Shown: piece by piece, positions 16,355-26,387 of the stretch
Numbering within the stretch: the first letter of the stretch is position 1
Layout of the letters: every line of letters begins with the position of its first letter
From: Vannielia litorea
GTDB taxonomy: Bacteria; Pseudomonadota; Alphaproteobacteria; Rhodobacterales; Rhodobacteraceae
NCBI RefSeq assembly: GCF_900142295.1
Contig: NZ_FSRL01000002.1
Coordinates: forward strand, 1-64,000
Reading direction: 5' to 3'
DNA: 64,000 bases
The notes under the pieces: model-generated
What the model was told of the DNA's origin: nothing
The model's database searches: none
Seen by the model: only the letters and a program-made list of their open reading frames with translations
Translations under genes and position numbers: made by a program

Positions 16355-17533
16355 TCAGGAGTTGTGGTCGTAGGCGCTTTCGCCGTGTACCGCGAGGTCG
16401 AGGCCGGCGTACTCGATTTCCTCGTCCACACGGAGCGGGGTGACGAGGCGGCACAGGTAGATCAGTGCGAAGGTCATCACGATGGTGAAGACCCCGACGA
16501 TGGCGAGCGAGCCGAGCTGGGCCGCCCAGCTGCCCGCGCCGAAGGCCGCGATCATGATGGTGCCGAAGATGCCGCCCACGCCGTGAACCGCCATGACATC
16601 GAGCGTGTCGTCGATGCGCACCTTGTTGCGAATCAGGCCCACCGCCTCCTGGCAGAGAATGCCGGCGATACCGCCGATGACGAGCGCCGCGATCGGGCCG
16701 ACGAAGCCGGAGGCGGGCGTGATCGAGGCGAGGCCGGCGATGGTGCCGGTGACCGCGCCGACAACCGAGGCCTTGCCATACTTGATCTTTTCCCAGAGCG
16801 CCCAGGTGAGGGTCGCCGTGGCGGCGGAGATATGGGTGACGGTGAGCGCCATGGCCGCGCCGCCATCGGCCGCCAGCTGCGAGCCGCCGTTGAACCCGAA
16901 CCAGCCGACCCAGAGCAGCGAGGCGCCGATGACCACGTAGCCGGGGTTGTGGGGCGGCTTGTTGTCATCCTTCCGGCGGCCGAGCACGGCGGCGAGGATG
17001 AGCGCGGCGATGCCTGCGGTTTCATGCACCACGATACCGCCGGCGAAGTCCTTCACGCCGGTCTCGCCGAAGAGGCCGCCGTCGGCCAGAAAGCCGCCGC
17101 CCCAGACCCAGTGCACCACCGGAGCGTAGCAGAGCAGCATCCAGAGCCCGGAGAAGAGCAGCACGAAGCCGAAGCCGATGCGCTCGACATAGGCGCCGAC
17201 GATGAGCGCGGGGGTGATGATGGCAAAGGTCATCTGGAAGGCGAAGAAGAGGATCTCGGGCAGGGTGCCCGAGAGGCTATCGGCGGTGACGCCGTTGAGG
17301 AAGACCTTGCCGAGGCCGCCCCACCAGCTCGCGGCCTCTCCGAAGGCGATGGAATAGCCCGCCACCAGCCAGAGCACGCTCATCAGGCAGGCGATGGCGT
17401 AGCAGTGCATGAAGACGCTGAGCACGTTGCGCGCCCGCACCAGCCCGCCGTAAAACAGCGCCAGCCCTGGCAGCGTCATCATCAGCACAAGCGCCGTGGC
17501 CACGATGATCCACGCGGTATCTGCTCCGTTCAT
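16355..17533 (-). CDS. amt: Ammonium transporter (Amt/MEP family)
   Basis: From the ATG at 17533, with GAGGAGGGGA 6-7 nt upstream, the product has 392 residues and about 11 membrane helices. It contains [20 protein letters not shown], the family signature [34 protein letters not shown], and [11 protein letters not shown] with the second conserved pore His. It moves ammonium across the inner membrane. No glnK gene is adjacent, unlike the usual glnK-amtB pair, and no signal peptide is present. It is on the minus strand inside the interrupted spc operon. Confidence 0.93.
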   Translation of the reverse strand: MNGADTAWIIVATALVLMMTLPGLALFYGGLVRARNVLSVFMHCYAIACLMSVLWLVAGYSIAFGEAASWWGGLGKVFLNGVTADSLSGTLPEILFFAFQMTFAIITPALIVGAYVERIGFGFVLLFSGLWMLLCYAPVVHWVWGGGFLADGGLFGETGVKDFAGGIVVHETAGIAALILAAVLGRRKDDNKPPHNPGYVVIGASLLWVGWFGFNGGSQLAADGGAAMALTVTHISAATATLTWALWEKIKYGKASVVGAVTGTIAGLASITPASGFVGPIAALVIGGIAGILCQEAVGLIRNKVRIDDTLDVMAVHGVGGIFGTIMIAAFGAGSWAAQLGSLAIVGVFTIVMTFALIYLCRLVTPLRVDEEIEYAGLDLAVHGESAYDHNS

Positions 17534-17893
17534 GTCTGTCCCCTCCTCGGTTTGATTGCAGGGCAGAGACATTTGCCGGAGTGCAAAAGAAAGCGGCAAT
17601 GCACATCCGGGCTGCCAAACAACCGGGCGCTTTTGGAAATGCCCACAAAATGTGCGCCATGCGGGGCGTGCGCCTTCATGATGTGCAGGAATATTATTCC
17701 AGCCGCGCGATCGCCGCGCGGCAACGCCGCCGGTTTGCCCCGTGCACAGAGGCAGGCCGCGAAAGCGGGCCTTGATCGGTGTGTCCCAAGGCACTATACG
17801 CCCCCGGTGGCCTGCATCGGCCCGATTCACCAACCAAGAAAAGCCGTGGCCGTCCATCTCGCTTCGGGGACGCGTCCGGCAAGGAGAAGCGAC
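17534..17893. other. Intergenic region between amt and rplO
   Basis: This 360-bp gap must hold the divergent promoters of amt (minus) and rplO (plus). I see a good plus-strand promoter at 17772-17800 but no convincing sigma54 or sigma70 element for amt. An inverted repeat gtgca-N14-tgcac lies near 17579-17602. Confidence 0.5.
17772..17800 (+). promoter_or_regulatory. Sigma70-type promoter for rplO-secY-adk
   Basis: TTGATC (17772-17777) and TATACG (17795-17800) are 17 bp apart and 94 bp upstream of rplO. This gives the displaced end of the spc operon its own promoter. The assignment rests on sequence match and position. Confidence 0.6.
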
Positions 17894-18367
17894 ATGAAAC
17901 TGAACGAACTCGCCCCCGCAGAGGGCTCCTCCCCGAAGAAAAAGCGCGTGGCTCGTGGCCCCGGCTCCGGCAAGGGCAAGATGGCCGGCCGTGGTATCAA
18001 GGGCCAGAAGTCGCGCTCGGGCGTGGCGATCAACGGCTACGAAGGCGGCCAGATGCCGCTCTACCAGCGGCTCCCCAAGCGCGGCTTCAACAAGCCGAAC
18101 CGCAAGAAATTCGCCGTCGTCAACCTCGGGCTCATCCAGAAGTTCATCGACGAGAAGAAGCTCGACGCCAAGGGCACCATCGACGAGGACGCACTGGTGG
18201 CCTCCGGCCTCGTGCGCCGCAAGCTCGATGGCGTGCGCGTGCTGGCCAAGGGTGAACTGACCACCAAGGTCGCGCTCTCGGTCACCGGGGCCTCCAAATC
18301 GGCCGTCGAGGCCGTCGAGAAGGCCGGCGGCTCGCTGGCGATCACGGCTGCGCAGGCCGCCGAGTAA
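17894..18367 (+). CDS. rplO: 50S ribosomal protein uL15
   Basis: The 157-residue product starts [20 protein letters not shown] and has [20 protein letters not shown] and [22 protein letters not shown] (here [18 protein letters not shown]) motifs of uL15. The ATG follows AAGGAGAAGCGAC. The frame is open far upstream, but the amt gene occupies the other strand there. It normally follows rpmD; here 5 kb intervene. Confidence 0.96.
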   Translation: MKLNELAPAEGSSPKKKRVARGPGSGKGKMAGRGIKGQKSRSGVAINGYEGGQMPLYQRLPKRGFNKPNRKKFAVVNLGLIQKFIDEKKLDAKGTIDEDALVASGLVRRKLDGVRVLAKGELTTKVALSVTGASKSAVEAVEKAGGSLAITAAQAAE

Positions 18368-18416
18368 GACGGTTGCCCAAGGCGGCGCAGGCCCCTACAT
18401 GGCTAATGACGTAACT

Positions 18417-18448
18417 GCGCCGCCGGTCCTGAGAGGGCCCGGCGGCGC
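18417..18448 (+). other. Long hairpin between rplO and secY
   Basis: A perfect 10-bp stem, gcgccgccgg/ccggcggcgc, with a 12-nt loop occupies the 109-bp gap. It has no U-tract, so it may be an mRNA processing or attenuation structure that lowers secY relative to rplO. Confidence 0.5.
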
Positions 18449-18476
18449 ATCGGCATAACGAAAAGAGCACATCTCC

Positions 18477-19852
<1,376 letters not shown>

Positions 19853-19856
<4 letters not shown>

Positions 19857-20434
19857 ACATCATACTTCTCGGACCGCCCGGCGCGGGCAAGGGCACCCAG
19901 GCCAAGATCCTCGTGGAGAGCGAGGGGATGGTGCAGCTGTCGACCGGCGACATGCTGCGCGCGGCCCGCACCTCGGGCACCGAGATGGGCAAGCGCGTGG
20001 CCGAGGTGATGGACCGGGGCCATCTGGTCACCGACGAGATCGTCATCGGCCTGATCCGCGAGCAGCTCGAGAAGGACCCCGAGAAGGGCTACATCTTCGA
20101 CGGGTTCCCCCGCACCCTGAAGCAGGCCGACGCGCTGGGTGAGCTGCTGGCCGAGATGGGCCAGAGCCTCGACGTGGCCCTGGAGCTGCGGGTGAACGAC
20201 GAGGCGCTGGTGGAGCGCATCCTCAACCGCGCCCGCGAGGCCGTGGCCGCAGGCGGCGAGGCCCGCGCCGACGACAACGAGGAAAGCCTCAAGACCCGGC
20301 TGATGGCCTATTACAAGATGACCTCGCCGCTGGTGGGCTACTACTACGCGAAAGGCCTTTACGCCGAGACCGACGGGCTCGCCCCGATCGAGCAAGTGGC
20401 GAAGGGCGTCCGCGAGAAGCTGGGCCTGGCCTGA
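19853..20434 (+). CDS. adk: Adenylate kinase, short-LID form
   Basis: The 193-residue product has the P-loop [20 protein letters not shown], the nucleotide-monophosphate motif [12 protein letters not shown], and the late [14 protein letters not shown] segment. The LID insertion of about 30 residues found in long bacterial adenylate kinases is absent, as is usual for short forms. The enzyme converts ATP and AMP to two ADP. Translational coupling to secY is likely. Confidence 0.96.
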
Positions 20435-20848
20435 CGGCGCCGGGTCAGCCGGCCGGAGGCGCCGCCGAGGCGGCCCACAGCCTCGCCCGCTGCCCCGAAC
20501 AACCCCATGCCCGAGCCGGGGTGCGCTTGCCACCGCGGCGCGCGCCTCAGGCCCATCGTCCGCCACATGCGCGGGGCTGACACGGCGAGAATGGCACAAC
20601 AGGCTTTTCGCCGAGTCGGTTTTGCGGCATCCTGCCCGGACGCGCGGCTTGAGACACGTCGGGATTGACAAATCCTGAACGTGCCCTTGACGCGCCGTCC
20701 AAATCCCCTTATTTGGGCGCTTCTCATCCGGGAATCGCCATTCGCGACTCGGGTTGAGAGTGCATCGGCCCGGGGGCGCAAACCCTTCGGGCCTCTGTTG
20801 TGAAAAAAGGTTCTGGCAGCACGGAACCGCAACCGAAGGAAAACCACT
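20435..20848 (+). other. Intergenic region and leader before rpsM
   Basis: This 414-bp gap holds no convincing gene. The first 200 bp are GC-rich with short inverted repeats. A promoter lies at 20687-20715 and about 130 bp of untranslated leader follow, which may be the target for ribosomal-protein feedback on the alpha operon (uS4 in E. coli), although rpsD itself is not in this window. Confidence 0.5.
20687..20715 (+). promoter_or_regulatory. Sigma70-type promoter for rpsM-rpsK-rpoA-rplQ
   Basis: TTGACG at 20687-20692 and TATTTG at 20710-20715 are 17 bp apart. A second TTGACA at 20665-20670 has no matching -10. Position and sequence are the only evidence. Confidence 0.55.
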
Positions 20849-21217
20849 TTGGCCCGTATCGCTGGGGTTAACATCCCGACCGCAAAGCGCGTTCCGATCG
20901 CGCTCACCTACATCCACGGCATCGGCCCCGATTCCGCCCGCAAGATCTGCGAGGCCGTCGGCATCGACCTGACCCGCCGCGTCAACGAGCTTTCCGACAG
21001 CGAAGTGCTCGCCGTCCGTGAGCACATCGACGCCAACTACACCGTTGAGGGCGACCTGCGCCGCGACGTGCAGATGAACATCAAGCGCCTGATGGACCTC
21101 GGCTGCTACCGCGGCCTGCGTCATCGTCGCAATCTCCCGGTGCGCGGTCAGCGGACCCACACCAACGCTCGCACCCGCAAAGGCCCCGCAAAGGCCATTG
21201 CCGGCAAGAAGAAATAA
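20849..21217 (+). CDS. rpsM: 30S ribosomal protein uS13 (TTG start)
   Basis: The 122-residue product has [20 protein letters not shown], the helix-two-turn-helix region, and the C-terminal [20 protein letters not shown] with basic tail. The start codon is TTG at 20849, 8 nt after GAAGGA (20835-20840). No ATG is available in the right place, and [10 protein letters not shown] is the family N terminus. uS13 bridges the subunit heads and contacts the P-site tRNA. Confidence 0.96.
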   Translation: MARIAGVNIPTAKRVPIALTYIHGIGPDSARKICEAVGIDLTRRVNELSDSEVLAVREHIDANYTVEGDLRRDVQMNIKRLMDLGCYRGLRHRRNLPVRGQRTHTNARTRKGPAKAIAGKKK

Positions 21218-21232
21218 GGGAGGGTTCGACCA

Positions 21233-21628
21233 ATGGCACGCGATACCCGTCGTGGCGCGACCAAGCGCAAGGTTTCCAAGAACATCGCCGCTGGCGTTGC
21301 TCACGTGAACTCCTCGTTCAACAACACCAAGATCCTGATCTCCGACGTGCAAGGCAACGCGATTGCCTGGTCGTCGGCAGGCACCATGGGCTTCAAGGGC
21401 TCGCGGAAATCCACGCCCTACGCGGCGCAGATGGCCGCCGAGGACGCGGGCCGCAAGGCCCAGGAGCACGGCGTCAAGACCCTCGAGGTCGAGGTGCAGG
21501 GCCCCGGTTCGGGCCGCGAGAGCGCGCTGCGCGCGCTGGCCGCAGTGGGCTTCAACATCACGTCCATCCGCGACGTGACCCCGATTGCCCACAATGGCTG
21601 CCGCCCGCCGAAACGTCGCCGGGTCTGA
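21233..21628 (+). CDS. rpsK: 30S ribosomal protein uS11
   Basis: The 131-residue product has [53 protein letters not shown] and the end [19 protein letters not shown], the complete uS11 pattern. It lies on the platform near the Shine-Dalgarno cleft. GGGAGGG precedes the ATG. Confidence 0.97.
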   Translation: MARDTRRGATKRKVSKNIAAGVAHVNSSFNNTKILISDVQGNAIAWSSAGTMGFKGSRKSTPYAAQMAAEDAGRKAQEHGVKTLEVEVQGPGSGRESALRALAAVGFNITSIRDVTPIAHNGCRPPKRRRV

Positions 21629-21737
21629 TCTGAAACGCATTTGCCGGAGGGCTGCCCAGCCCTCCGGTCCGTCATTTTATCCTCGGGCGTTCGCAGGCAG
21701 GACATGGGCTGCGAACTGGTATGGAGGCGACATACAC

Positions 21738-22754
21738 ATGATCCACAAGAACTGGCAGGAACTGATCAAACCGACGCAGCTTGACGTGAAGCCGGGCAAT
21801 GACCCCGCGCGTCAGGCCACCGTTGTCGCGGAACCGCTGGAGCGGGGCTTCGGCCTCACCCTCGGCAACGCGCTGCGCCGGGTGCTGCTCAGCTCCCTGC
21901 AAGGCGCTGCCATCACCAGCGTCCAGATCGACAACGTGCTGCACGAGTTTTCCTCGATTGCCGGTGTGCGCGAAGACGTGACCGACGTGGTGCTGAACCT
22001 CAAGGGCGTGGCCATCCGCATGGATGTGGACGGGCCGAAGCGCCTGTCGATCTCGGCCAAGGGCCCCGGCGTCGTGACCGCGGGCGACATCTCCGAGAGC
22101 GCGGGCATCGAGATCCTGAACAAGGACCACGTGATCTGCCACCTCGACGAGGGCGCCGATCTCTACGTGGAGCTGACCGTGAACACCGGCAAGGGCTACG
22201 TGGCGGCCGACAAGAACCGCCCCGAGGATGCCCCCATCGGCCTGATCCCGATCGACGCGATCTACTCGCCCGTGAAGAAGGTCAGCTACGACGTGCAGCC
22301 CACCCGTGAGGGCCAGGTGCTGGACTACGACAAGCTGACGCTGAAGCTCGAAACCGACGGCTCGGTGAGCCCCGACGATGCCGTGGCCTATGCCGCCCGC
22401 ATCCTGCAGGACCAGCTCTCGATCTTCGTCAACTTCGACGAGCCCGAAAGCGCCACTCGCCAGGACGAGGACGATGGCCTCGAGTTCAACCCGCTTCTGC
22501 TGAAGAAGGTGGACGAGCTGGAACTGTCGGTGCGTTCGGCCAACTGCCTGAAGAACGACAACATCGTCTACATCGGCGACCTGATCCAGAAGACCGAAGC
22601 CGAGATGCTCCGCACCCCGAACTTTGGCCGCAAGTCGCTGAACGAGATCAAGGAGGTGCTTTCGGGCATGGGCCTGCACCTCGGCATGGATGTCGAGGAG
22701 TGGCCGCCGGAGAACATCGAGGACCTGGCGAAGAAGTTCGAAGACCAGTTCTAA
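21738..22754 (+). CDS. rpoA: RNA polymerase alpha subunit
   Basis: The 338-residue product starts [20 protein letters not shown] after GGAGG. The N-terminal assembly domain has [20 protein letters not shown]. The C-terminal domain from about residue 255 has [20 protein letters not shown] and [17 protein letters not shown], the UP-element and activator contact region. The open frame extends upstream to 21585, but family N termini and the Shine-Dalgarno fix the start at 21738. Confidence 0.97.
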   Translation: MIHKNWQELIKPTQLDVKPGNDPARQATVVAEPLERGFGLTLGNALRRVLLSSLQGAAITSVQIDNVLHEFSSIAGVREDVTDVVLNLKGVAIRMDVDGPKRLSISAKGPGVVTAGDISESAGIEILNKDHVICHLDEGADLYVELTVNTGKGYVAADKNRPEDAPIGLIPIDAIYSPVKKVSYDVQPTREGQVLDYDKLTLKLETDGSVSPDDAVAYAARILQDQLSIFVNFDEPESATRQDEDDGLEFNPLLLKKVDELELSVRSANCLKNDNIVYIGDLIQKTEAEMLRTPNFGRKSLNEIKEVLSGMGLHLGMDVEEWPPENIEDLAKKFEDQF

Positions 22755-22765
22755 GATCGGCCGCC

Positions 22766-22788
22766 GGGTGCGCCATGACTGCGCACCC
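22766..22788. repeat. Palindrome between rpoA and rplQ
   Basis: The inverted repeat gggtgcgc-catgact-gcgcaccc lies 12 bp after rpoA. It is of the GGGTGsGC-GCsCACCC style, like the hairpin after rplP (ggtgggc/gcccacc), a form of intergenic palindrome common in this bacterial group. It has no U-tract. Confidence 0.5.
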
Positions 22789-22927
22789 TACGCCAACCCG
22801 CAGGGTGCGCCCTCGTGGCGCGCCCCGCGAAACACCCGGGCATCCTGCCCCAAGGAGAGCCGGCGCTACGCACGCCGGCCGGACAAAGCAAAACCGCCCG
22901 TAGAGGGCACACTCTAGGAGAAGAAAC

Positions 22928-23350
22928 ATGCGTCACGCCCGCGGATACCGCCGCCTGAACCGCACCCACGAGCACCGCAAGGCGCTCTTTGCCAACATGG
23001 CCGGCTCGCTGATCGAGCATGAGCAGATCAAGACGACCCTGCCCAAGGCCAAGGAACTCAAGCGCATCATGGACAAGCTCATCACCCTCGGCAAACGCCA
23101 GGGCGATCTGCATGCCCGCCGCCAGGCCGCCTCGCGCCTGAAGCAGGATGCCTATGTTGCCAAGCTCTTCGAAGTGCTGGGCCCCCGCTACGCCGAGCGC
23201 AACGGTGGATACACCCGCGTGCTGAAGGCCGGCTTCCGCTACGGTGACATGGCCCCGATGGCGATCATCGAGCTGGTCGACCGCGACCCCGCCGCCAAGG
23301 GTGCCGCCGACCGTGCGCGCCTCGAGGCCGAGGACGCCGCTGCCGAGTGA
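22928..23350 (+). CDS. rplQ: 50S ribosomal protein bL17
   Basis: The 140-residue product has [40 protein letters not shown] and [20 protein letters not shown], typical of bL17 at the tunnel exit. TAGGAGAAG precedes the start. It is the last gene of the alpha operon and is followed by a strong terminator. Confidence 0.97.
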   Translation: MRHARGYRRLNRTHEHRKALFANMAGSLIEHEQIKTTLPKAKELKRIMDKLITLGKRQGDLHARRQAASRLKQDAYVAKLFEVLGPRYAERNGGYTRVLKAGFRYGDMAPMAIIELVDRDPAAKGAADRARLEAEDAAAE

Positions 23351-23373
23351 GGCCACAGTGCCGACCGGAACAG

Positions 23374-23412
23374 AAAAGGCCCGCACGATTGCCGTGCGGG
23401 CCTTTTTCTCTT
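23374..23412. terminator. Intrinsic terminator after rplQ
   Basis: A 13-bp stem, aaaaggcccgcac/gtgcgggcctttt, with a 7-nt loop is followed by tctcttta. Its symmetry with A-runs on one side and T-runs on the other makes it able to work in both directions. Confidence 0.85.
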
Positions 23413-23462
23413 TATCGCGCCGTTCGCGCGAGGGAGCGGGTTCTTCCGGCTCCGAAGGCGCC

Positions 23463-23648
23463 TCAGGCGGCGCGACCCAGTCCGGGGGTTTCCCCCCCGG
23501 CCAACCGCTCGATCAGGGCGATGATTTCGCCATCGGCCACCGGGGTGGACCCGATGAACTCAAGCAGGTCGGCTCGAAGCTGGACCGGCAGGCGCATCAG
23601 CTGCGCAAAGGTTTCCGGCCTCATCTGTTGCACGAATTTACACTCCAT
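23463..23648 (-). CDS. Small hypothetical protein divergent from luxR
   Basis: A 61-codon frame, MECKFVQQMRPETFAQLMRL onward, lies on the minus strand between the rplQ terminator and luxR. It has protein-like composition, with two likely helices (residues 10-35 and 40-52), but no good Shine-Dalgarno. A second ATG is 8 codons in. It has no recognised family. It would share its upstream region with luxR. Confidence 0.35.
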   Translation of the reverse strand: MECKFVQQMRPETFAQLMRLPVQLRADLLEFIGSTPVADGEIIALIERLAGGETPGLGRAA

Positions 23649-23678
23649 TCGGTGTGTTGTGTGCGGCTCAATTTAAGG

Positions 23679-23707
23679 TTGACTGGGTTTCTGGCAACTT
23701 GTCTAAA
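23679..23707 (+). promoter_or_regulatory. Predicted luxR promoter giving a leaderless transcript
   Basis: TTGACT at 23679-23684 and TCTAAA at 23702-23707 are 17 bp apart. Transcription would begin about 6-7 nt later, at or next to the luxR ATG (23713). No Shine-Dalgarno is visible upstream of that ATG, which fits leaderless translation. Confidence 0.55.
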
Positions 23708-23716
23708 AAGACATGT
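23697..23716 (+). promoter_or_regulatory. Lux-box-like palindrome over the luxR promoter and start codon
   Basis: The 20-bp element acttgtctaaaaagacatgt has the lux-box form ACnTGT-N8-ACAnGT with one arm mismatch. It covers the predicted -10 and the ATG of luxR. A LuxR-type protein bound there would block transcription, implying autorepression. Confidence 0.6.
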
Positions 23717-24324
23717 CTGACAAACAAAGGATCGACAGGGAACTCGAGGCCCTCGGGAAGCTGGCCCCTGCGGGCTACTTCGCTGGTTTGCATATCCGAT
23801 TCGCCTCGCCGCTCCATGTGTTCCAGACGTATGACAGGGCATGGACAGATCATTACACCGCGCAGGCCTATGCCATGCGGGATCCGATGATCGCCTGGGG
23901 GTTTTCCACAGAAGGGGAAACGCGGTGGAGCGAGATCGAATTGCCGGACCCGTTCGGTATTCTCGACGAAGCCGCGGAATTTGGCCTGAAGTACGGGATG
24001 CAGGTGTCCTGCGGACCGATCTCTTCACGCACGATCGCAGGGGCAGCGCGAGCAGACCGAGAATTCGAGGCAGATGAAATGGCCGCAATCGGCGATATCA
24101 TCCGCAGGCTGCACGACCTGACAGAGCCTCCGGAGAGTCTGACCCAGGCACAGATAGATGCTCTGCGCCTGATCGCCGCGGGGGATCGCCACACTGCCGC
24201 AGCTGCCAAACTCAAGATTTCCGAAAGCGCGCTCAAGGCCCGCCTCACCGCCGCCCGGGAAAGGCTTCATGCCCGCACCACGGCCGAGGCGCTTCAGCGG
24301 GCGAAGGAATACAGACTGCTTTAG
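23713..24324 (+). CDS. LuxR-family quorum-sensing regulator
   Basis: The 203-residue product has an N-terminal autoinducer-binding domain with HVFQTYDRAWTDHYTAQAYA and MRDPMIAWGF; the W, Y, D and P residues typical of the acyl-homoserine-lactone pocket are present. A short C-terminal helix-turn-helix region follows (about residues 140-203: LTQAQIDALRLIAAGDRHTA, LKISESALKARLTAARERLH). It is shorter than classical LuxR (about 240-250 residues). It lies 67 bp upstream of the luxI-type gene, so it is the likely receptor for that signal. The ATG has no Shine-Dalgarno, and a lux-box-like palindrome overlaps it. Confidence 0.85.
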   Translation: MSDKQRIDRELEALGKLAPAGYFAGLHIRFASPLHVFQTYDRAWTDHYTAQAYAMRDPMIAWGFSTEGETRWSEIELPDPFGILDEAAEFGLKYGMQVSCGPISSRTIAGAARADREFEADEMAAIGDIIRRLHDLTEPPESLTQAQIDALRLIAAGDRHTAAAAKLKISESALKARLTAARERLHARTTAEALQRAKEYRLL

Positions 24325-24335
24325 CGTGCCGATCT

Positions 24336-24384
24336 CTCCTGCTTGGCGCAGGGCTTGCTTTTATTACCACCCAGCAAGCAGGAG
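24336..24384 (+). promoter_or_regulatory. Alternative hairpins in the luxI leader
   Basis: A perfect 10-bp inverted repeat, ctcctgcttg (24336-24345) and caagcaggag (24375-24384), pairs the luxI Shine-Dalgarno AGGAG with CTCCT. A second perfect pair, gcttgct (24353-24359) and agcaagc (24373-24379), uses the same 3' arm but leaves AGGAG free. The two folds exclude each other. Confidence 0.55.
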
Positions 24385-24391
24385 AAATGCG

Positions 24392-24979
24392 ATGCAAACC
24401 ACCACCCTTTCCTTCGCCAACCTTCACAACCACGGCGAGCTCTTTGCCAACCTCTTTCGCGCAAGGCGTCAGAGCTTCATCGTGCAGAACAATTGGGATC
24501 TGCCCGAAGCGATGGGAATGGAATACGACCAGTACGACACCCCGGCCTCGCGCTGGGTTGCCGTGCATGACGGGGCCGAGATTCTTGCCGGGATCCGTTT
24601 GACACCCACCACCGCGCGCTGCGGGATCTACAGCTACATGATCCGCGACGCGCAGCGCCACCTGCTCGAGAGCATCCCGGCCGACCTGCTGGACTACGAG
24701 GCCCCGATCTCCGACACGATCTGGGAATCGAGCCGCGTGTTCGTTTCGCACACCACGCCGATGAACATTCGTCGCCGGGTGCACGCCTACCTGATCATGG
24801 AGATGACCCGGTCGGCCCGCGAGCTGGGCGCGGCGGAGGTGCTGGGCCTGATTCCCGCCAACTGGCCCCGTTGGGCCGGGCGTTGCGGGCTCAAGGCCAA
24901 GGCCGCCGGACGGGTGATGGATTTCGACGGGCACCCGAGCCAGGTCGTCTCGATCGACCTGCGTGACAACATGCACTGA
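24392..24979 (+). CDS. Acyl-homoserine-lactone synthase, LuxI family
   Basis: From the ATG at 24392, 7 nt after AGGAG, the product has 195 residues. The LuxI hallmarks are present: FRARRQSFIVQNNW with the conserved Arg, Phe and Trp, EYDQYDTP with the catalytic acidic residues, LAGIRLTPT, and IWESSRVFV with the Glu and Arg of the active site. It makes an N-acyl homoserine lactone from S-adenosylmethionine and acyl-ACP. The side-chain length cannot be read from the sequence. It is encoded directly after the LuxR-type gene and just ahead of rarA. Confidence 0.9.
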   Translation: MQTTTLSFANLHNHGELFANLFRARRQSFIVQNNWDLPEAMGMEYDQYDTPASRWVAVHDGAEILAGIRLTPTTARCGIYSYMIRDAQRHLLESIPADLLDYEAPISDTIWESSRVFVSHTTPMNIRRRVHAYLIMEMTRSARELGAAEVLGLIPANWPRWAGRCGLKAKAAGRVMDFDGHPSQVVSIDLRDNMH

Positions 24980-25058
24980 GGTGCCTTGCTCGGGGCGGTG
25001 CTGCGCCGCCCCGGGCGAAACGCTTCCCCTCGCCCCCGCGAGGCCCTACATCTGGCCC

Positions 25059-26375
25059 ATGGCCGATCTCTTCGACACAACTGCAACCCAGTCCGCCTCA
25101 GGCAAGGCCCCACGCCCCTTGGCCGACCGGCTGCGCCCGGCAAGGCTGGGAGACGTGATCGGGCAGGAGCACCTGCTTGCGCACGAGGCCCCGCTGGGCG
25201 CGATGCTGGCGGGTGGCAGCCTGAGCTCGCTCATCCTCTGGGGCCCGCCCGGTGTGGGCAAGACCACCATCGCCCGCCTGCTCGCCCATGAGACCGACCT
25301 CGCTTTCGTGCAGATCAGCGCGATCTTCACCGGCGTGCCGGAGCTGCGGAAGGTCTTCGAGGCGGCGAAGCACCGCAGGAGCAACGGGCAGGGCACGCTG
25401 CTCTTCGTCGACGAGATCCACCGCTTCAACAAGGCGCAGCAGGATGGCTTTCTGCCGCATATGGAAGACGGCACGATCGTGCTGGTCGGAGCGACCACGG
25501 AGAACCCGAGTTTCGAGCTGAACGCGGCGATCCTCTCCCGCGCGCAGGTTCTGGTGCTGCACCGGCTTGACGGGGTAGCGCTGGACAAGCTCCTGCTCCG
25601 CGCCGAGAAGGAGCTGGGCCAGGCCCTGCCGCTCACCGGAGAGGCGCGCGAGAGCCTGCTCGGGATGGCCGATGGCGACGGGCGGGCACTGCTGAACCTG
25701 GTGGAGCAGGTGGCGGGCTGGAAGGCCGAGGCCAAGCTCGACCCGAAGGCGCTGGCGGCCCGGCTGCAACGGCGTGCGGCGCAATACGACAAGTCGGGCG
25801 ACGGGCATTACAACCTGATCTCCGCCCTGCACAAGTCGGTGCGCGGGAGCGACCCCGACGCCGCGCTCTACTGGTTTGCCCGGATGCTGGAGGGCGGGGA
25901 GGATCCGCGCTTCCTGGCCCGGAGGATCACCCGCATGGCGGTGGAGGACATCGGCCTTGCCGACCCCGCGGCGCAGACCCACTGCCTGCACGCCTGGGAG
26001 GTCTACGAGCGGCTGGGGTCGCCGGAGGGCGAGCTGGCACTGGCGCAGGCGCTCACCTACATCGCGCTCGCGCCCAAGTCGAATGCCACCTACGTGGCCT
26101 ACAAGGCCGCCCGTGCAGCGGCCAGGCAAACCGGCTCGGAGCCGCCGCCCAAGCACATCCTCAACGCACCCACGAAGCTGATGAGCGAGCAGGGCTATGG
26201 CGAGGGCTACGCCTATGACCATGACGCCGAAGACGGGTTCTCGGGGCAGAACTACTTTCCCGACGGGATGAAGCGCGGAATCTACTACCAGCCGGTCGAA
26301 CGCGGCTTCGAGCGTGAGCTGAAGAAGCGGGTGGAGTGGTTCGCGGGGCTGAGAGCCAAGCGGAACAAGGGGTAG
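25059..26375 (+). CDS. rarA: Replication-associated recombination protein A (AAA+ ATPase)
   Basis: The product has 438 residues from the ATG at 25059. It has LADRLRPARLGDVIGQEHLL, Walker A LWGPPGVGKTTIARLLA, Walker B TLLFVDEIHRFNKAQQD, sensor 1 VLVGATTENPSFELNAAILS and the C-terminal tetramerisation part (DVALYWFARML-like, here DAALYWFARMLEGGEDPRF; LNAPTKLMSEQGYGEGYAYD). The protein, also called MgsA, acts at stalled replication forks. It follows luxI with an 80-bp gap. Confidence 0.95.
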   Translation: MADLFDTTATQSASGKAPRPLADRLRPARLGDVIGQEHLLAHEAPLGAMLAGGSLSSLILWGPPGVGKTTIARLLAHETDLAFVQISAIFTGVPELRKVFEAAKHRRSNGQGTLLFVDEIHRFNKAQQDGFLPHMEDGTIVLVGATTENPSFELNAAILSRAQVLVLHRLDGVALDKLLLRAEKELGQALPLTGEARESLLGMADGDGRALLNLVEQVAGWKAEAKLDPKALAARLQRRAAQYDKSGDGHYNLISALHKSVRGSDPDAALYWFARMLEGGEDPRFLARRITRMAVEDIGLADPAAQTHCLHAWEVYERLGSPEGELALAQALTYIALAPKSNATYVAYKAARAAARQTGSEPPPKHILNAPTKLMSEQGYGEGYAYDHDAEDGFSGQNYFPDGMKRGIYYQPVERGFERELKKRVEWFAGLRAKRNKG

Positions 26376-26387
26376 AGAGAGCGGTTC

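Noticed and set aside
17534..17620. A sigma54 promoter for amt
   Set aside because: GG and GC pairs are present, but never with the required spacing.
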